Source: Dickeya zeae NCPPB 2538 (lineage in GTDB: Bacteria; Pseudomonadota; Gammaproteobacteria; Enterobacterales; Enterobacteriaceae). From it: a stretch of 64,000 nt of DNA. Each line of letters begins with the position of its first letter. The first letter of the stretch is position 1. The notes under the pieces are model-generated. The model saw only the letters and a list, made by a program, of their open reading frames with translations. It had not been told where the DNA came from and made no database searches. Both the position numbers and the translations under genes were made by a program. The DNA lies in assembly GCF_000406165.1 (NCBI RefSeq), contig NZ_CM001977.1, forward strand, positions 1,517,437 to 1,581,436. The letters run 5' to 3'. Shown in pieces: positions 19,722 through 28,830 of this stretch.

Positions 19722-19820
19722 TGGGTAAGTGACCGGTCGGCTCCAGTGGCTGGTCACGGCTATTTCGTTAACCCCGGACTTGGGTCGCCGGGGTGTAATT
19801 GCTCCCACTCGCCGGGGGGG

Positions 19821-20561
19821 TTAATGAAGCGACTCCCGCGACTGGATATAGCGTTTTTCGAGCTTGTCGAGGAAGGTGAATAAGCACCTGTTCATTTCAC
19901 TGTAATCATTGGCTCGTAACTCTTCGGGTGACTGGACGAAGCGATAATCCGCAGCCCGGCGTAAATCCCTGTCGGAATGTGCAATCAGTAAGTCAACGAC
20001 GTCCGGAGTCAGTTCCATATGACACTGAAAGCCGTAAACCAGCTCGGAATAAGCCACTATCTGATGCGGGCAGCCTTCACTGTAGGCGATGATTTCTGCC
20101 TCAGGCGTGAGCCCCGGCATATCGTTATGCCAGTGTCCGACATCGAGCTTATTGCCGAAATGAGAAAACAACGCGTTCTTCTCGCTTGTGTCGGTCATAA
20201 AAATCGGAAACTTGCCGATCTCTTTTTCCGGACTGTGCGCAAAGGGGGCACCCAGTGCTTCGCCAATCAGTTGAGCGCCCAGACAGACGCCGATGATGGC
20301 TTTACCCGATAGCGCTACAGCGGCAATAAGGGCCTGCTCAGCTCTGGAATCAAAATAGGGGCATTCATCAACAGTGACAGAAGGATCCTGAGGTCCGCCC
20401 ATAACAATTAACAGATCGATGCCCCGCGCATCTTCGGGAAGTTTTTGACCCGCATAAACACGGGAAAAGGTAACCTCATGGCCGCGAGTCACGGCCCAGG
20501 TTTCGAAAGCCGCAGGCGCTTCGAAACTTTCATGAACAATAAAATGAACTCGCACTGGCAT
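19821..20561 (-). CDS. Class I glutamine amidotransferase-like protein
   Basis: A 246-residue GATase1 domain with nucleophile elbow GVCLGAQLIGEALGA (catalytic Cys), an HWHND segment and FQCHMELTPDVV giving the His-Glu of the triad. Free-standing members resemble the GMP-synthase amidotransferase domain and act on varied amides, such as gamma-glutamyl compounds. AGGAGT lies 4 bases before ATG 20561. It is divergent from the AraC-type regulator at 20671, which probably controls it (inference). Confidence 0.87.
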   Translation of the reverse strand: MPVRVHFIVHESFEAPAAFETWAVTRGHEVTFSRVYAGQKLPEDARGIDLLIVMGGPQDPSVTVDECPYFDSRAEQALIAAVALSGKAIIGVCLGAQLIGEALGAPFAHSPEKEIGKFPIFMTDTSEKNALFSHFGNKLDVGHWHNDMPGLTPEAEIIAYSEGCPHQIVAYSELVYGFQCHMELTPDVVDLLIAHSDRDLRRAADYRFVQSPEELRANDYSEMNRCLFTFLDKLEKRYIQSRESLH

Positions 20562-20670
20562 ATACTCCTGAAATGCTTGTTAACTGTTTAATTCAGTGCC
20601 CGTTGCCCCGGCAAAATGTTGACCGGGTGACGTCAGCCAGTTCATGTTAAACCTAAGGTTTTAATCTGAG

Positions 20671-21438
20671 ATGCCAGTAAGCTTTGATAAAGCGCCAAGA
20701 CACGATGACGTAACGGGCTGGTCAGCGACGGCCATTTCTTACCAGCGCGGAGAGTGTGATCCTCCCCATTATCATCTTGAAGGGCAGTTATTGTTTGCGA
20801 CCACAGGCGTTATGCTCGTTGAAGCCGCAGACAGGCGATGGGTTATACCTCCTCAACGTGCACTGTGGATCCCACCGTTGATGGAGCACTCATACCGACT
20901 GTTATCCCATACGGAACTGCGCGCTGTTTATGTCAGTAAGAGCCTTCTTTCAGCGTGTCTGGATTTCACCCGTCACAGTCTGGTTCATGTGATAAACGCG
21001 ACTTCACTCGTGAAAGCGCTAATTGCCGGCCTTTTCTCGGGAGAACATCACGGCCAGATAAAGCGAAAAATGGTACTTTTACTGCTGGATATTCTCTCCG
21101 AGGCACCCTCCGCGGTTGCAGAACTTCCGGTACCGCGAGATGAGCGATTATTCCGTGCCACAAGAGAGCTGATGCTCAGTCACCGCTGGGAAGCCTCCTT
21201 AACCGACATGGCCTATATTGCCAACATGTCTGAAAGGTCTTTTTCTCGCCTGTTTTTGCGTGACACCGGGTTCAGCTTCAGAACATGGAAGCAGCGCGCC
21301 AGGATATACACATCGCTGGATCTTCTCTCTGAAAACATCCCTGTCAAACAGATCGCCTGGCAGCTTGGCTTTTCCTGTCCTGCTGCGTTTTCCACGGCAT
21401 TCCGTGCAGTGATGGGCATAACACCTGGTGATTTTTAA
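20671..21438 (+). CDS. AraC-family transcriptional regulator
   Basis: A 255-residue regulator. It has an N-terminal cupin-like sensor (GECDPPHYHLEGQLLFATTG) and a C-terminal double helix-turn-helix, with ASLTDMAYIANMSERSFSRL, then IPVKQIAWQLGFSCPAAFST. It is divergent from the GATase gene with 109 bases between starts. Confidence 0.9.
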   Translation: MPVSFDKAPRHDDVTGWSATAISYQRGECDPPHYHLEGQLLFATTGVMLVEAADRRWVIPPQRALWIPPLMEHSYRLLSHTELRAVYVSKSLLSACLDFTRHSLVHVINATSLVKALIAGLFSGEHHGQIKRKMVLLLLDILSEAPSAVAELPVPRDERLFRATRELMLSHRWEASLTDMAYIANMSERSFSRLFLRDTGFSFRTWKQRARIYTSLDLLSENIPVKQIAWQLGFSCPAAFSTAFRAVMGITPGDF

Positions 21439-21528
21439 CCTGACTATAGCTGGCCGGTGGGGACAGTAGCGCTCAGTGATGGCGGTTCCCCGGTACGCCG
21501 TCAGTCGCCGGGCCGACTTATCAGAAGG

Positions 21529-21712
21529 TCAGAAAGGTTTGGTGGGAAGGGACTTGCCGTCCAGAGTGATCACGGCGCGATACTCACCGCCCCGCTGCAG
21601 GTGCTGACTGAGCGGAGCTGCAACGATGCTGCATGTATCCCAGGCCGCCCCTCGCTTGTCGCAGTCCTGCTTTGATATCTGCAGGACTGAGCCCAAAGGG
21701 GCGTTGCTGGCA
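21529..21712 (-). pseudogene. Possible 3' fragment of an unidentified gene
   Basis: A minus-strand frame just downstream of yajD encodes a plausible protein tail (GSVLQISKQDCDKRGAAW, then DTCSIVAAPLSQHL) ending in TGA, with no own start once yajD is excluded. The family is not recognised. It may be a truncated remnant or chance. Confidence 0.25.
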
Positions 21713-22060
21713 CTATTTCTTCTTATTAAGCATCGATTTGAGATCGGCGAAGGGGTTATAGGTTGCTGCACCAACCTCTTTTTGCGCGTCTTCCCCCGCG
21801 ACAACGGTGGTACCGTATTGCTCGGCTTCCGTGTACTTCGAGTGTTCGTGGTCATGACAATACAGACACAGCAACTCCCAGTTGCTGCCATCTTCCGGGT
21901 TATTGGTATGGTCGTGATCGATATGGTGAACCGTTAATTCGCGTAGGTTTGAATAAACAAACTCCCGTGAGCAGCGCCCACACACCCATGGATAGATTTT
22001 TAGTGCTTTCTCACGGTAACCGCTTTCCAGCCGCGCGTAGTTTTTGGGGATCAAAACCAT
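21713..22060 (-). CDS. yajD: YajD, HNH-type nuclease-domain protein
   Basis: A 115-residue protein that matches enterobacterial YajD almost throughout: IPKNYARLESGYREKALKIY, Cys pairs in WVCGRCSREF and LLCLYCHDHEH, and the HNH core VHHIDHDHTNNPEDGSNWEL. The fold is a zinc-supported HNH endonuclease; its physiological role is not established. ATG 22060 is chosen because AGGTGG lies 8 bases upstream; a GTG at 22072 would add four residues. It is a conserved enteric gene outside its E. coli context (no secDF or tsx nearby). Confidence 0.93.
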   Translation of the reverse strand: MVLIPKNYARLESGYREKALKIYPWVCGRCSREFVYSNLRELTVHHIDHDHTNNPEDGSNWELLCLYCHDHEHSKYTEAEQYGTTVVAGEDAQKEVGAATYNPFADLKSMLNKKK

Positions 22061-22177
22061 TGCCGATGCCACCTGTTATAAAGGGATAATTTTATAATAT
22101 ACCTCATATAGAGAACAGAAAGAGACTGTTCGTCGTAGTCTGTTTGATCCCTTCCCCATACCGGCACCAGACAACAC

Positions 22178-23122
22178 TCAGGCTTTGGCAGAAGGTCTTA
22201 CTGGTATGTTGGCAACCATGACACCGAGCGTTATCACTGCGACGCCCATGACATTTGGTAAAGAAAAATGCTCACCCAGTAGTGGAACCGCTAACAAATA
22301 GGCGAGTGCAGGACACAGGGAACCTATCAACGCACTTTGACCAGGGCCCAATCGTTGCACGGCGACGGTATAACTCAAACTTGAAACAATACCGGTACCT
22401 AACCCCTGTATTAGCAGAAAGGGAAGCATGTCATGCCATGCCACGTTGCTAAGGTGTGACTCGACCAGACCTGCCATCATCAGACTGAGTAATATCAGAG
22501 TGGATGGGATGCTAAGCAACAAAACACACCCAATCGTATCCAATCCGCTGCGGCGAATTGCCAGCGTGTAGGCTCCCCATAGAAGACTGGCCAGCAGTAG
22601 CAGAGTCCCGCCACCGATCATGTCTTTGTTAAATCCGGGCATTACCATCCATGCAACGCCAGCCAGGATAAGCATAATGGCGCGCAATTGCTGTTTACTC
22701 GCACGATGCCGGAAAACCAGGAAAGCCAGCAGAATGACGGCGAGTGGCGATGTACCCGCAATCAGCGCCGCCACATGAGCGGCAGATGTAAGATGCCCTC
22801 CCGCCGACGCGATAAAAAAATAGGGAATGCCGCCGCCAACAAGTATGGCGATGACTTCAATTGGACGCAGGGTAGAGAGTTGTCTCAAACGCGCAGGGAG
22901 CCAGGGCAACAGGAGTAGTGTGGGGACGCCAAAACGAAACAGCGCAACATCAGCCACTGATAGCGGGGAGGCACCGATAGCTCGGATGGATATTGCAAAC
23001 AGTGACCACGCGATTACTGCAATAGCCATCGCAATATAGCCAAAAACCATTCCTTTGGTTCGGTTTTGCTTCACCTCGCCACGTTGAACATTTCTCTCAT
23101 TTTTCACATTCTCGACGTGCAT
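22178..23122 (-). CDS. DMT-superfamily (EamA) transporter
   Basis: A 314-residue integral membrane protein with about ten hydrophobic helices arranged as two EamA repeats (IAVIAWSLFAISIRAIGASP, and later LLASLLWGAYTLAIRRSGLD). These proteins export amino acids or metabolites. It is divergent from an Lrp/AsnC-type regulator 112 bases away, a frequent pairing in which the regulator senses the exported amino acid (inference). Confidence 0.88.
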   Translation of the reverse strand: MHVENVKNERNVQRGEVKQNRTKGMVFGYIAMAIAVIAWSLFAISIRAIGASPLSVADVALFRFGVPTLLLLPWLPARLRQLSTLRPIEVIAILVGGGIPYFFIASAGGHLTSAAHVAALIAGTSPLAVILLAFLVFRHRASKQQLRAIMLILAGVAWMVMPGFNKDMIGGGTLLLLASLLWGAYTLAIRRSGLDTIGCVLLLSIPSTLILLSLMMAGLVESHLSNVAWHDMLPFLLIQGLGTGIVSSLSYTVAVQRLGPGQSALIGSLCPALAYLLAVPLLGEHFSLPNVMGVAVITLGVMVANIPVRPSAKA

Positions 23123-23234
23123 CTGGCTCCATCCCGGTAACAGTGTTTGTTTTAAACATGCTACGCAGTTTTTGATGGTGAATTGATGCTATTTCATCTA
23201 TTTTTAAGTTTTGATTTAGTGGGATCCTCCAATA

Positions 23235-23699
23235 ATGGATAAGATAGATTCGACAGATCGACAAATCATTGCTCTCTTACAGCAAGAGGGGCGACTAACC
23301 ATTCAAGAGTTGTCTCAGAAAATCAATCTTTCCCCGACTCCGTGCCTGCGGCGAGTGAGGCTGTTGGAGAAAGCTGGCGTTATAAGTGGCTATACGGCCG
23401 TTGTGAATGAGGAAGCCTATGGGCTGCCAATCACCGCGTTGGTGCGAATCCGTTTGGAACATCATTCAGAATCATCAGTACGCACATTCGAGCAGTCGGT
23501 GGGGTTTATTGACGAAATCATGGACTGTTATGTCATGGCGGGTGACGCAGACTATTTGCTGCGTGTTTTGGTTAGTAGCTTTCGCGACTACGAACGCTTT
23601 GTACGAGACAAGCTACAGAAAATTGGTGGTATTGCTGCGATTGAGACCAGTTTTGCCTATGGCGTGGTTAAACGCTCAAAGGTCTTTCCTCGTCTTTAA
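23235..23699 (+). CDS. Lrp/AsnC-family transcriptional regulator
   Basis: A 154-residue regulator with the usual layout. The N-terminal helix-turn-helix is DRQIIALLQQEGRLTIQELS, followed by LSPTPCLRRVRLLEKAGVI. The C-terminal RAM domain reads CYVMAGDADYLLRVLVS. It is probably the regulator of the divergent EamA exporter. Confidence 0.92.
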   Translation: MDKIDSTDRQIIALLQQEGRLTIQELSQKINLSPTPCLRRVRLLEKAGVISGYTAVVNEEAYGLPITALVRIRLEHHSESSVRTFEQSVGFIDEIMDCYVMAGDADYLLRVLVSSFRDYERFVRDKLQKIGGIAAIETSFAYGVVKRSKVFPRL

Positions 23700-24190
23700 A
23701 TGCGTAATCGACTCAGTATTGGAAGAGCCGCGTGAGCGAACTCGCGCTCTTCGTTGCACAACGCCGCCTCACTTCATAGTCATATCGTGGTTTACATGTA
23801 CGCACAGGCTGGCAGCAGAGAATTCGGTCTCTTGGCTCCTGTCAGCCTGTGTTTAACACCATTGAGCAATGATAAAATTTGCTATCACGCAATGAACTCA
23901 ACAATACGCAACAGCGTGGCGTAGACGTTGAGTTGGCAAGCCTGACTACGTAGCCTGCGCTAGATAGTTTGCGGGCGAGTTCTGCACCAATGGCGCCAGC
24001 CCCGATGATTCCAATTTTCATACCGTGACTCCTAACGTATTCGTCAATCTTAAGATGAGGTTTATCGTGGCCGTCTTATGCGGGGCACCATGCAGAAGGT
24101 CTTTCAGGGCTCATAGAGGAAAGATTAACGGACTGAATAGCCTTCAGCATCGAGCCCCGCAAGGGATTCATTCAATACCCGGTACCAGGG
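23700..24190. other. Gap with a gene remnant only
   Basis: About 490 bases with no intact gene. It contains the truncated Rossmann-domain start listed at 23914-24022 and no other recognisable coding sequence. Confidence 0.5.
23914..24022 (-). pseudogene. Truncated 5' end of an NAD(P)-binding oxidoreductase
   Basis: Reading from ATG 24022 on the minus strand gives MKIGIIGAGAIGAELARKL, then SSAGYVVRLANS, the classic GxGxxG start of F420/NADP-reductase-like proteins. After about 35 residues the resemblance stops and the frame soon ends, so only the first beta-alpha-beta unit remains. AGGAGTCACG precedes the ATG, so the relic keeps its binding site. Confidence 0.6.
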
Positions 24191-25147
24191 TTAAAAGTCC
24201 CGCATAAGATCAGAAACAATCTCTCCCGCCGGACGAATCGCGTTGATGACAGAAATCCCCGTGCCGGTGGACACAACGCCCTTGTCAAAATGGCCGAGCC
24301 TCATGGCCTGCCACAGTGAGTGGTATCCGTTCATGGCGTTAAACATCGTTTCACGATCTGTACCCTGAGCGTCTAATTCAGCCAGCGTGGGACTGAGATC
24401 GGTAGGCAGGGTACGGTAATAAGCTGGCATCGTGCGGAACAGCAGCAGATCCTCCGCCGTGGAATTAACAATCAGGTGTTTAACTTTGTCAGCCGCTGGG
24501 TTTTCTACTGCGGTTAGAAACAGGCTGCCCGCATAGACGCCTTCCGCCCCCAGCGCCAGTGCGGCACGCACGCCGCGAATATCGCCGATACCGCCTGCCG
24601 CAATGACCGGAACTTTCACACTATCCACTATCATGGGAACGATGCTGAACGTACCAATCACTCGGGTTGGAACGGTGCCACCTTCGTCAAAACCCGTAGC
24701 GATAATCATGTCGGCCCCTAATATCTCGGCTTCTTTTGAATTAGCGATAGTGGGCGTCAGGGCGCGGTAGAGGATTTTGATGTTATGGCTTTTAAAGAAA
24801 TTAAATATTTCAGCGTTCAGGACTTCATTAATCAGCACGACTTCCACACCTTCTTCAGCCAGCATTTCTGCGGTGGGTCGCCAGAAGCTCATATCCGGGC
24901 CGTTAATCACTGTCGCCGCGAAGGGTTTGTTAGTCATTTTTTTTACTTTTCTGATCTCTTCTCGCATGCGATCCAGTGCCACATAACGCGAGCCGGGCAG
25001 GCTTTCTTGCCCGGCGTGTGGCCCCAGTGTGCCCAGACCACCAGCATTTGAAACGGCGGCGACCAGTTCCGCATTCGTCAGAAAATATAAGGGAGCCTGT
25101 ATGATGGGGTAGCGAATATTTAAGGTTTTAGTGACGCGATTATTCAT
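24191..25147 (-). CDS. Nitronate monooxygenase family (2-nitropropane dioxygenase-like) flavoenzyme
   Basis: A 318-residue FMN-dependent TIM barrel. Visible blocks are RYPIIQAPLYFLTNAELVAA, SNAGGLGTLG, the phosphate-binding VIAAGGIGDIRGVRAALALG, and GAEGVYAGSLFL. Members oxidise alkyl nitronates or act as NADH:quinone reductases. It is divergent from a LysR gene about 100 bases away that probably regulates it. Confidence 0.9.
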   Translation of the reverse strand: MNNRVTKTLNIRYPIIQAPLYFLTNAELVAAVSNAGGLGTLGPHAGQESLPGSRYVALDRMREEIRKVKKMTNKPFAATVINGPDMSFWRPTAEMLAEEGVEVVLINEVLNAEIFNFFKSHNIKILYRALTPTIANSKEAEILGADMIIATGFDEGGTVPTRVIGTFSIVPMIVDSVKVPVIAAGGIGDIRGVRAALALGAEGVYAGSLFLTAVENPAADKVKHLIVNSTAEDLLLFRTMPAYYRTLPTDLSPTLAELDAQGTDRETMFNAMNGYHSLWQAMRLGHFDKGVVSTGTGISVINAIRPAGEIVSDLMRDF

Positions 25148-25249
25148 TGTTAAATCCAGCAGAAAATAGAATTGGCAAAATTCTACGCTTTACAAAATGG
25201 AATGGAATCGCCAAAAATAAGAACGTAATTCCCAAAAATGGAAATGACA

Positions 25250-26119
25250 ATGGATTTCAACACGACTAAATGGTTCATCGCGGTGGTGAATGCTGGCAGC
25301 TTTTCTGTCGCCAGTGACAGAATGGGCGTGCCGATTTCCACACTAAGTCGGAAAATCAATCAGCTTGAGCAGGAGCTGAACGTACAGCTTCTGGAACGCT
25401 CTCGACATGGGGTTAAACCCACCGATAAAGGGCAAAAATTCTTTGAGCAGGCGCGTCTGGGGGTTGAGTTGCTGGAGGACGCGCAAAAGTCTGTCATCTC
25501 TGCCCACACACTACAGGGAAAGCTGCGTCTGTCTGTCCCCCCTAATTTTTCAATCTGGTGGGATTTATTGATCGCATTTCAACAACGTTACCCCGATATC
25601 ACCGTATTTTGTCATTCTAGCGAGAGAGTCGTTGATTTGTTCGAGGATGGCATCGACGTAGCGCTCAGAATGGGAAATTTAAATACTGATAATGTGATTG
25701 CTAAACCTGTCATGACAGTGGAAGCGCTTTTTGTGGCAAGTCCCGCATTATTAGCACGTTACGGTACCCCGCAGACACTGGAAGAAATGGCACGACTCCC
25801 AATAGCCGCGTGGGAAAGTCTACATCATGGTTCTTTTGAATGGGGGAGGGGATCGGGAAAGGTGAAATACGAGCCTGTTTTTTCCAGTAATAACACACAG
25901 GGTTTAATTCATTATGCGCTGAGTGGTATGGGTGTAGCACAAGTGCTGGATTTTTCGGTCAGACCTTGGCTGGAAAGTGGTGAACTGATACGGCTTTTAC
26001 CTGGGATAATGATGCAAAGCCTCCCGTTACACCTTGTCTATGCTCGTCATAAACATCCATCCGCCCTTGTGCGCGCGTATCTGGATTTTTGTTTAGAATG
26101 GGTGGGAAAGCTCAATTAG
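25250..26119 (+). CDS. LysR-family transcriptional regulator
   Basis: A 289-residue regulator with N-terminal helix-turn-helix FSVASDRMGVPISTLSRKIN and the effector-domain signature DVALRMGNLNTDNVIAKPVM. ATG 25250 is chosen because GGA at 25240-25242 then lies 7 bases away; ATGs at 25238 and 25244 are alternatives. It is divergent from the nitronate monooxygenase gene. Confidence 0.9.
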   Translation: MDFNTTKWFIAVVNAGSFSVASDRMGVPISTLSRKINQLEQELNVQLLERSRHGVKPTDKGQKFFEQARLGVELLEDAQKSVISAHTLQGKLRLSVPPNFSIWWDLLIAFQQRYPDITVFCHSSERVVDLFEDGIDVALRMGNLNTDNVIAKPVMTVEALFVASPALLARYGTPQTLEEMARLPIAAWESLHHGSFEWGRGSGKVKYEPVFSSNNTQGLIHYALSGMGVAQVLDFSVRPWLESGELIRLLPGIMMQSLPLHLVYARHKHPSALVRAYLDFCLEWVGKLN

Positions 26120-26310
26120 TGTTATAACTTTTTCACCCTACGAAACGCCCTTGATGTAGATAACAGAAAGTGGACTGCTGCTATGTTGGCATAGCCCAGT
26201 CCGGTTGGTGATATTGGGGAGACTGATCAGGTCGCACAATCCGGGCTGAATTCCCTCAACGTGTTCTACTATTCCGCGCTGCTATTTAGTCAGCGCCGCT
26301 ATTTAGGTGC

Positions 26311-26437
26311 TATACCCGTCATACTTCAAGTTGCAGGTGTGTTGGCTGCGTTCATTCACCCGAATCACTTACCTAAGTAAGCTCATCGGGATTCACTCAC
26401 TTGCCGCCTTCCTGCAACTCGAATTATTTTGGGTATA
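26311..26437. repeat. ERIC-type intergenic palindromic repeat, copy 1
   Basis: A 127-bp element bounded by TATACCC and GGGTATA, with internal blocks like the enterobacterial repetitive intergenic consensus (CTTCAAGTTGCAGGTG, and AAGTAAGCTCATCGGGATTC). The length is exactly the classic ERIC length. It lies just downstream of dsbA. Confidence 0.8.
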
Positions 26438-26450
26438 TAAATAATCTACG

Positions 26451-27074
26451 TTATTTTTTGTCGATTAGAAATTTGATCGTTTCAACGTACTGTTGTACGA
26501 AAGCGTCCATGCTACTTATATCCATACCTTGCATGTTAACTATATATTTACCATTAACATACATAGCGGGGACCCCCTGTAGCTGAAGATCGGCTACCGC
26601 TTTTTCCTGCTGGGCAACAAGCGATTTCACAACGAAGCTGTTCCATGCCGCATCGTACTCTTCTGGCTTAACGCCTGCATCAATAAATACTTTTCGGATA
26701 TCAGCATCCGTCTTTATCGTCTGTGTTTTCTGAATACCCTCAAACAGTGGTACAGATATTTTATCTTCTACCCCCAGAGCCATTGCCACAGCCCAAGCCT
26801 GGGTAAGATATTTACCCATAGGTTCAAGGAACTCTACGTGGTATTTAGTGAGGTGGATGCCTTCTGGCAGCTCTTTTTTTACATGATCTGAAATATGAAA
26901 AACCTGCTCAAATTGGTAACAGTGTGGGCAATTAAACGAGAAGAATTCTAATACCTGAGGTTCTCCAGCAACCGATTTGTCTAAGGTCTTATACTGTTTA
27001 CCGTCGGTAATCTGTGTGGCAACAGCGTTAAAAGCAAGCATTATACTTGCCAGAATCAACCAAATTTTATTCAT
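26451..27074 (-). CDS. dsbA: Thiol:disulfide interchange protein DsbA (paralogue)
   Basis: A 207-residue periplasmic oxidoreductase very like E. coli DsbA: signal peptide [19 protein letters not shown], thioredoxin-fold active site [15 protein letters not shown] (CPHC), cis-Pro loop [13 protein letters not shown] and a conserved [18 protein letters not shown]. It catalyses disulfide formation in exported proteins and is reoxidised by DsbB. ATG 27074 is chosen for AGGAGA upstream. The usual rdoA/srkA neighbour is absent and ERIC repeats lie on both sides, so this is probably an extra copy rather than the housekeeping gene (inference). Confidence 0.93.
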   Translation of the reverse strand: MNKIWLILASIMLAFNAVATQITDGKQYKTLDKSVAGEPQVLEFFSFNCPHCYQFEQVFHISDHVKKELPEGIHLTKYHVEFLEPMGKYLTQAWAVAMALGVEDKISVPLFEGIQKTQTIKTDADIRKVFIDAGVKPEEYDAAWNSFVVKSLVAQQEKAVADLQLQGVPAMYVNGKYIVNMQGMDISSMDAFVQQYVETIKFLIDKK

Positions 27075-27101
27075 AGTTAATATTCTCCTGAATATCAGTA
27101 G

Positions 27102-27228
27102 TATACCCGCCATGTTTCAAGTTGCAGGTGCGTTGGTTGCGTTACTCACCCCAGACACTGATTTGTGTTAGCACCTGAGGATTTGTTCGATGGCCGCCTT
27201 CCTAATAATTCGAGTTATTTAGGATATA
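27102..27228. repeat. ERIC-type intergenic palindromic repeat, copy 2
   Basis: A second 127-bp copy with TATACCC at its left end and shared blocks (TTTCAAGTTGCAGGTGCGTT, and GGCCGCCTTCCT). It is more decayed in the middle and right end than copy 1. It lies 27 bases upstream of the dsbA start, so the dsbA promoter is inside or beyond it. Confidence 0.75.
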
Positions 27229-27388
27229 AATATAAATGCGCTATCTCTTTAATATTCACCTGGCTAGAACGGTCTACATATTATTTCCCGCAGTCCATAT
27301 TGAATTCTGATGTTGCACTCATAAAATTACGAACACTCTGTCATGATTACTGCTGCTACAAATTACGTGGCCCGATGGCTTTACCAAA

Positions 27389-28798
27389 TCACGCTTTCGT
27401 CGATATTGGTAAGCGGTTTGACCGTCCCATGCCGAAGCTAACCGCTACAGTTATGGCACCATAAACAAAAGCACTCAGCGCGATAATCGTGAAAAGCGAT
27501 GATAAGTCAGCATTAAACTGTGTGACCGCTAGCCACCCAGCCACCGCTGCAATCACCATACGTACGGTCCCGGCGATCACGGGCCAGAACACGCGTTTCG
27601 CCCCTTGCCCGGCAAAATAGAGCGCCATAGCGATGCCGATGGCACCATAAAACGGCGCGACGTTTTGCAGGTAGAGGGTCCCAACCGCCAGAATGGCGCG
27701 ATCGTCGCTAAACAGCGAAAGCCAAAGCCGCGGATAAACCGCCACGACAAGCCCGATTAACTCGGTAAACGTAAACGCGACGGCGGCACCAACCCAGGCA
27801 ATACGTTGTGCGCGCTGTTTTTGCCCCGCACCGATGTTGACGCCGACCATGGTCATAACCGCCGTTCCCAGCCCAAACAGCAGCGGGATTTGCAGATAAT
27901 CCAGCCGTGAAGCGATGCCATACCCGGCGATGGCATCTGGCCCGAACAGCCCGACAACGGCAGTCACCACGGTAACGGTCAAATTGATCTGCACAGTACC
28001 GATGGCCGACAGGAAACCCACGCCAAGTACGTCGTTGAACAATCGGGAACTCAGCGGTGCGATTGCCAGCCGGATAACGCTGTTGGCGGAGCGCATGTGT
28101 CTGACCAGCAATAGCGTGGCAAAGAGATAATAGGAAAGTATCGCTATCCCCGCGCCGGCGACGCCAAACGAGGGTAGCGGCCCCCATCCCATTATCAATG
28201 CAGGAGAGAGCGGCAGCAAAATAGCGCCACCCAGCAAGGTGATACGCGCTGGCGTTTTCGTGTCGCCCGCGCCGCGCAGAGCGGCAGACAGCAACGCAAC
28301 CAACCAGACCAGCGGTGACCCGGCAAACACAAGATTTGAATAGGCCAACGCGGCAGAAAGTGACGGCCCGTTGACCCCCATGATGCGATACAGCGCCTCA
28401 CCGCCGATGAGAAGAAGACCGGCAAACACCGCCCCCATAATCATCGCGATAATCACGCCATGCCAGAGCAGCGCCTGCGCATCCTGCCATCGACCGGCAC
28501 CCGATGCCCGCGATATCGCCGATGACAATCCCCCACCAATGCCGCCATTCGCCATCATTTGCATCAGCATCAACACGGGAAAGACCACCGCCACCCCGGC
28601 TAATACATCGGCACCAAGCGAACTGACAAAGTAGGTTTCTACGACCCCCACCAGCGCCTGAACCACCAGCACCGCAATCGTCGGCAACGCCAGACGCAGC
28701 ATGACTGGCAGGATGGGGCCGACCAGAATATCCGTGGTCAATTGTTTGGCGGTCGGCTCGTGGCTTCGATTGGCGTTCGGTAATAATTTCGTCATCAT
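27389..28798 (-). CDS. MATE-family efflux transporter
   Basis: A 469-residue polytopic protein with two MatE repeats (VMLRLALPTIAVLVVQALVG, and the second half starting near LSSRLFNDVLGVGFLSAIG). It starts 32 bases after the stop of the outer-membrane-factor gene on the same strand, so the two are probably co-transcribed. A MATE in an operon with an outer-membrane factor is unusual, since MATE pumps work alone in the inner membrane. Confidence 0.88.
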   Translation of the reverse strand: MMTKLLPNANRSHEPTAKQLTTDILVGPILPVMLRLALPTIAVLVVQALVGVVETYFVSSLGADVLAGVAVVFPVLMLMQMMANGGIGGGLSSAISRASGAGRWQDAQALLWHGVIIAMIMGAVFAGLLLIGGEALYRIMGVNGPSLSAALAYSNLVFAGSPLVWLVALLSAALRGAGDTKTPARITLLGGAILLPLSPALIMGWGPLPSFGVAGAGIAILSYYLFATLLLVRHMRSANSVIRLAIAPLSSRLFNDVLGVGFLSAIGTVQINLTVTVVTAVVGLFGPDAIAGYGIASRLDYLQIPLLFGLGTAVMTMVGVNIGAGQKQRAQRIAWVGAAVAFTFTELIGLVVAVYPRLWLSLFSDDRAILAVGTLYLQNVAPFYGAIGIAMALYFAGQGAKRVFWPVIAGTVRMVIAAVAGWLAVTQFNADLSSLFTIIALSAFVYGAITVAVSFGMGRSNRLPISTKA

Positions 28799-28830
28799 AT
28801 GGGCCCAACACTCAGTGTGATGAATAACAG

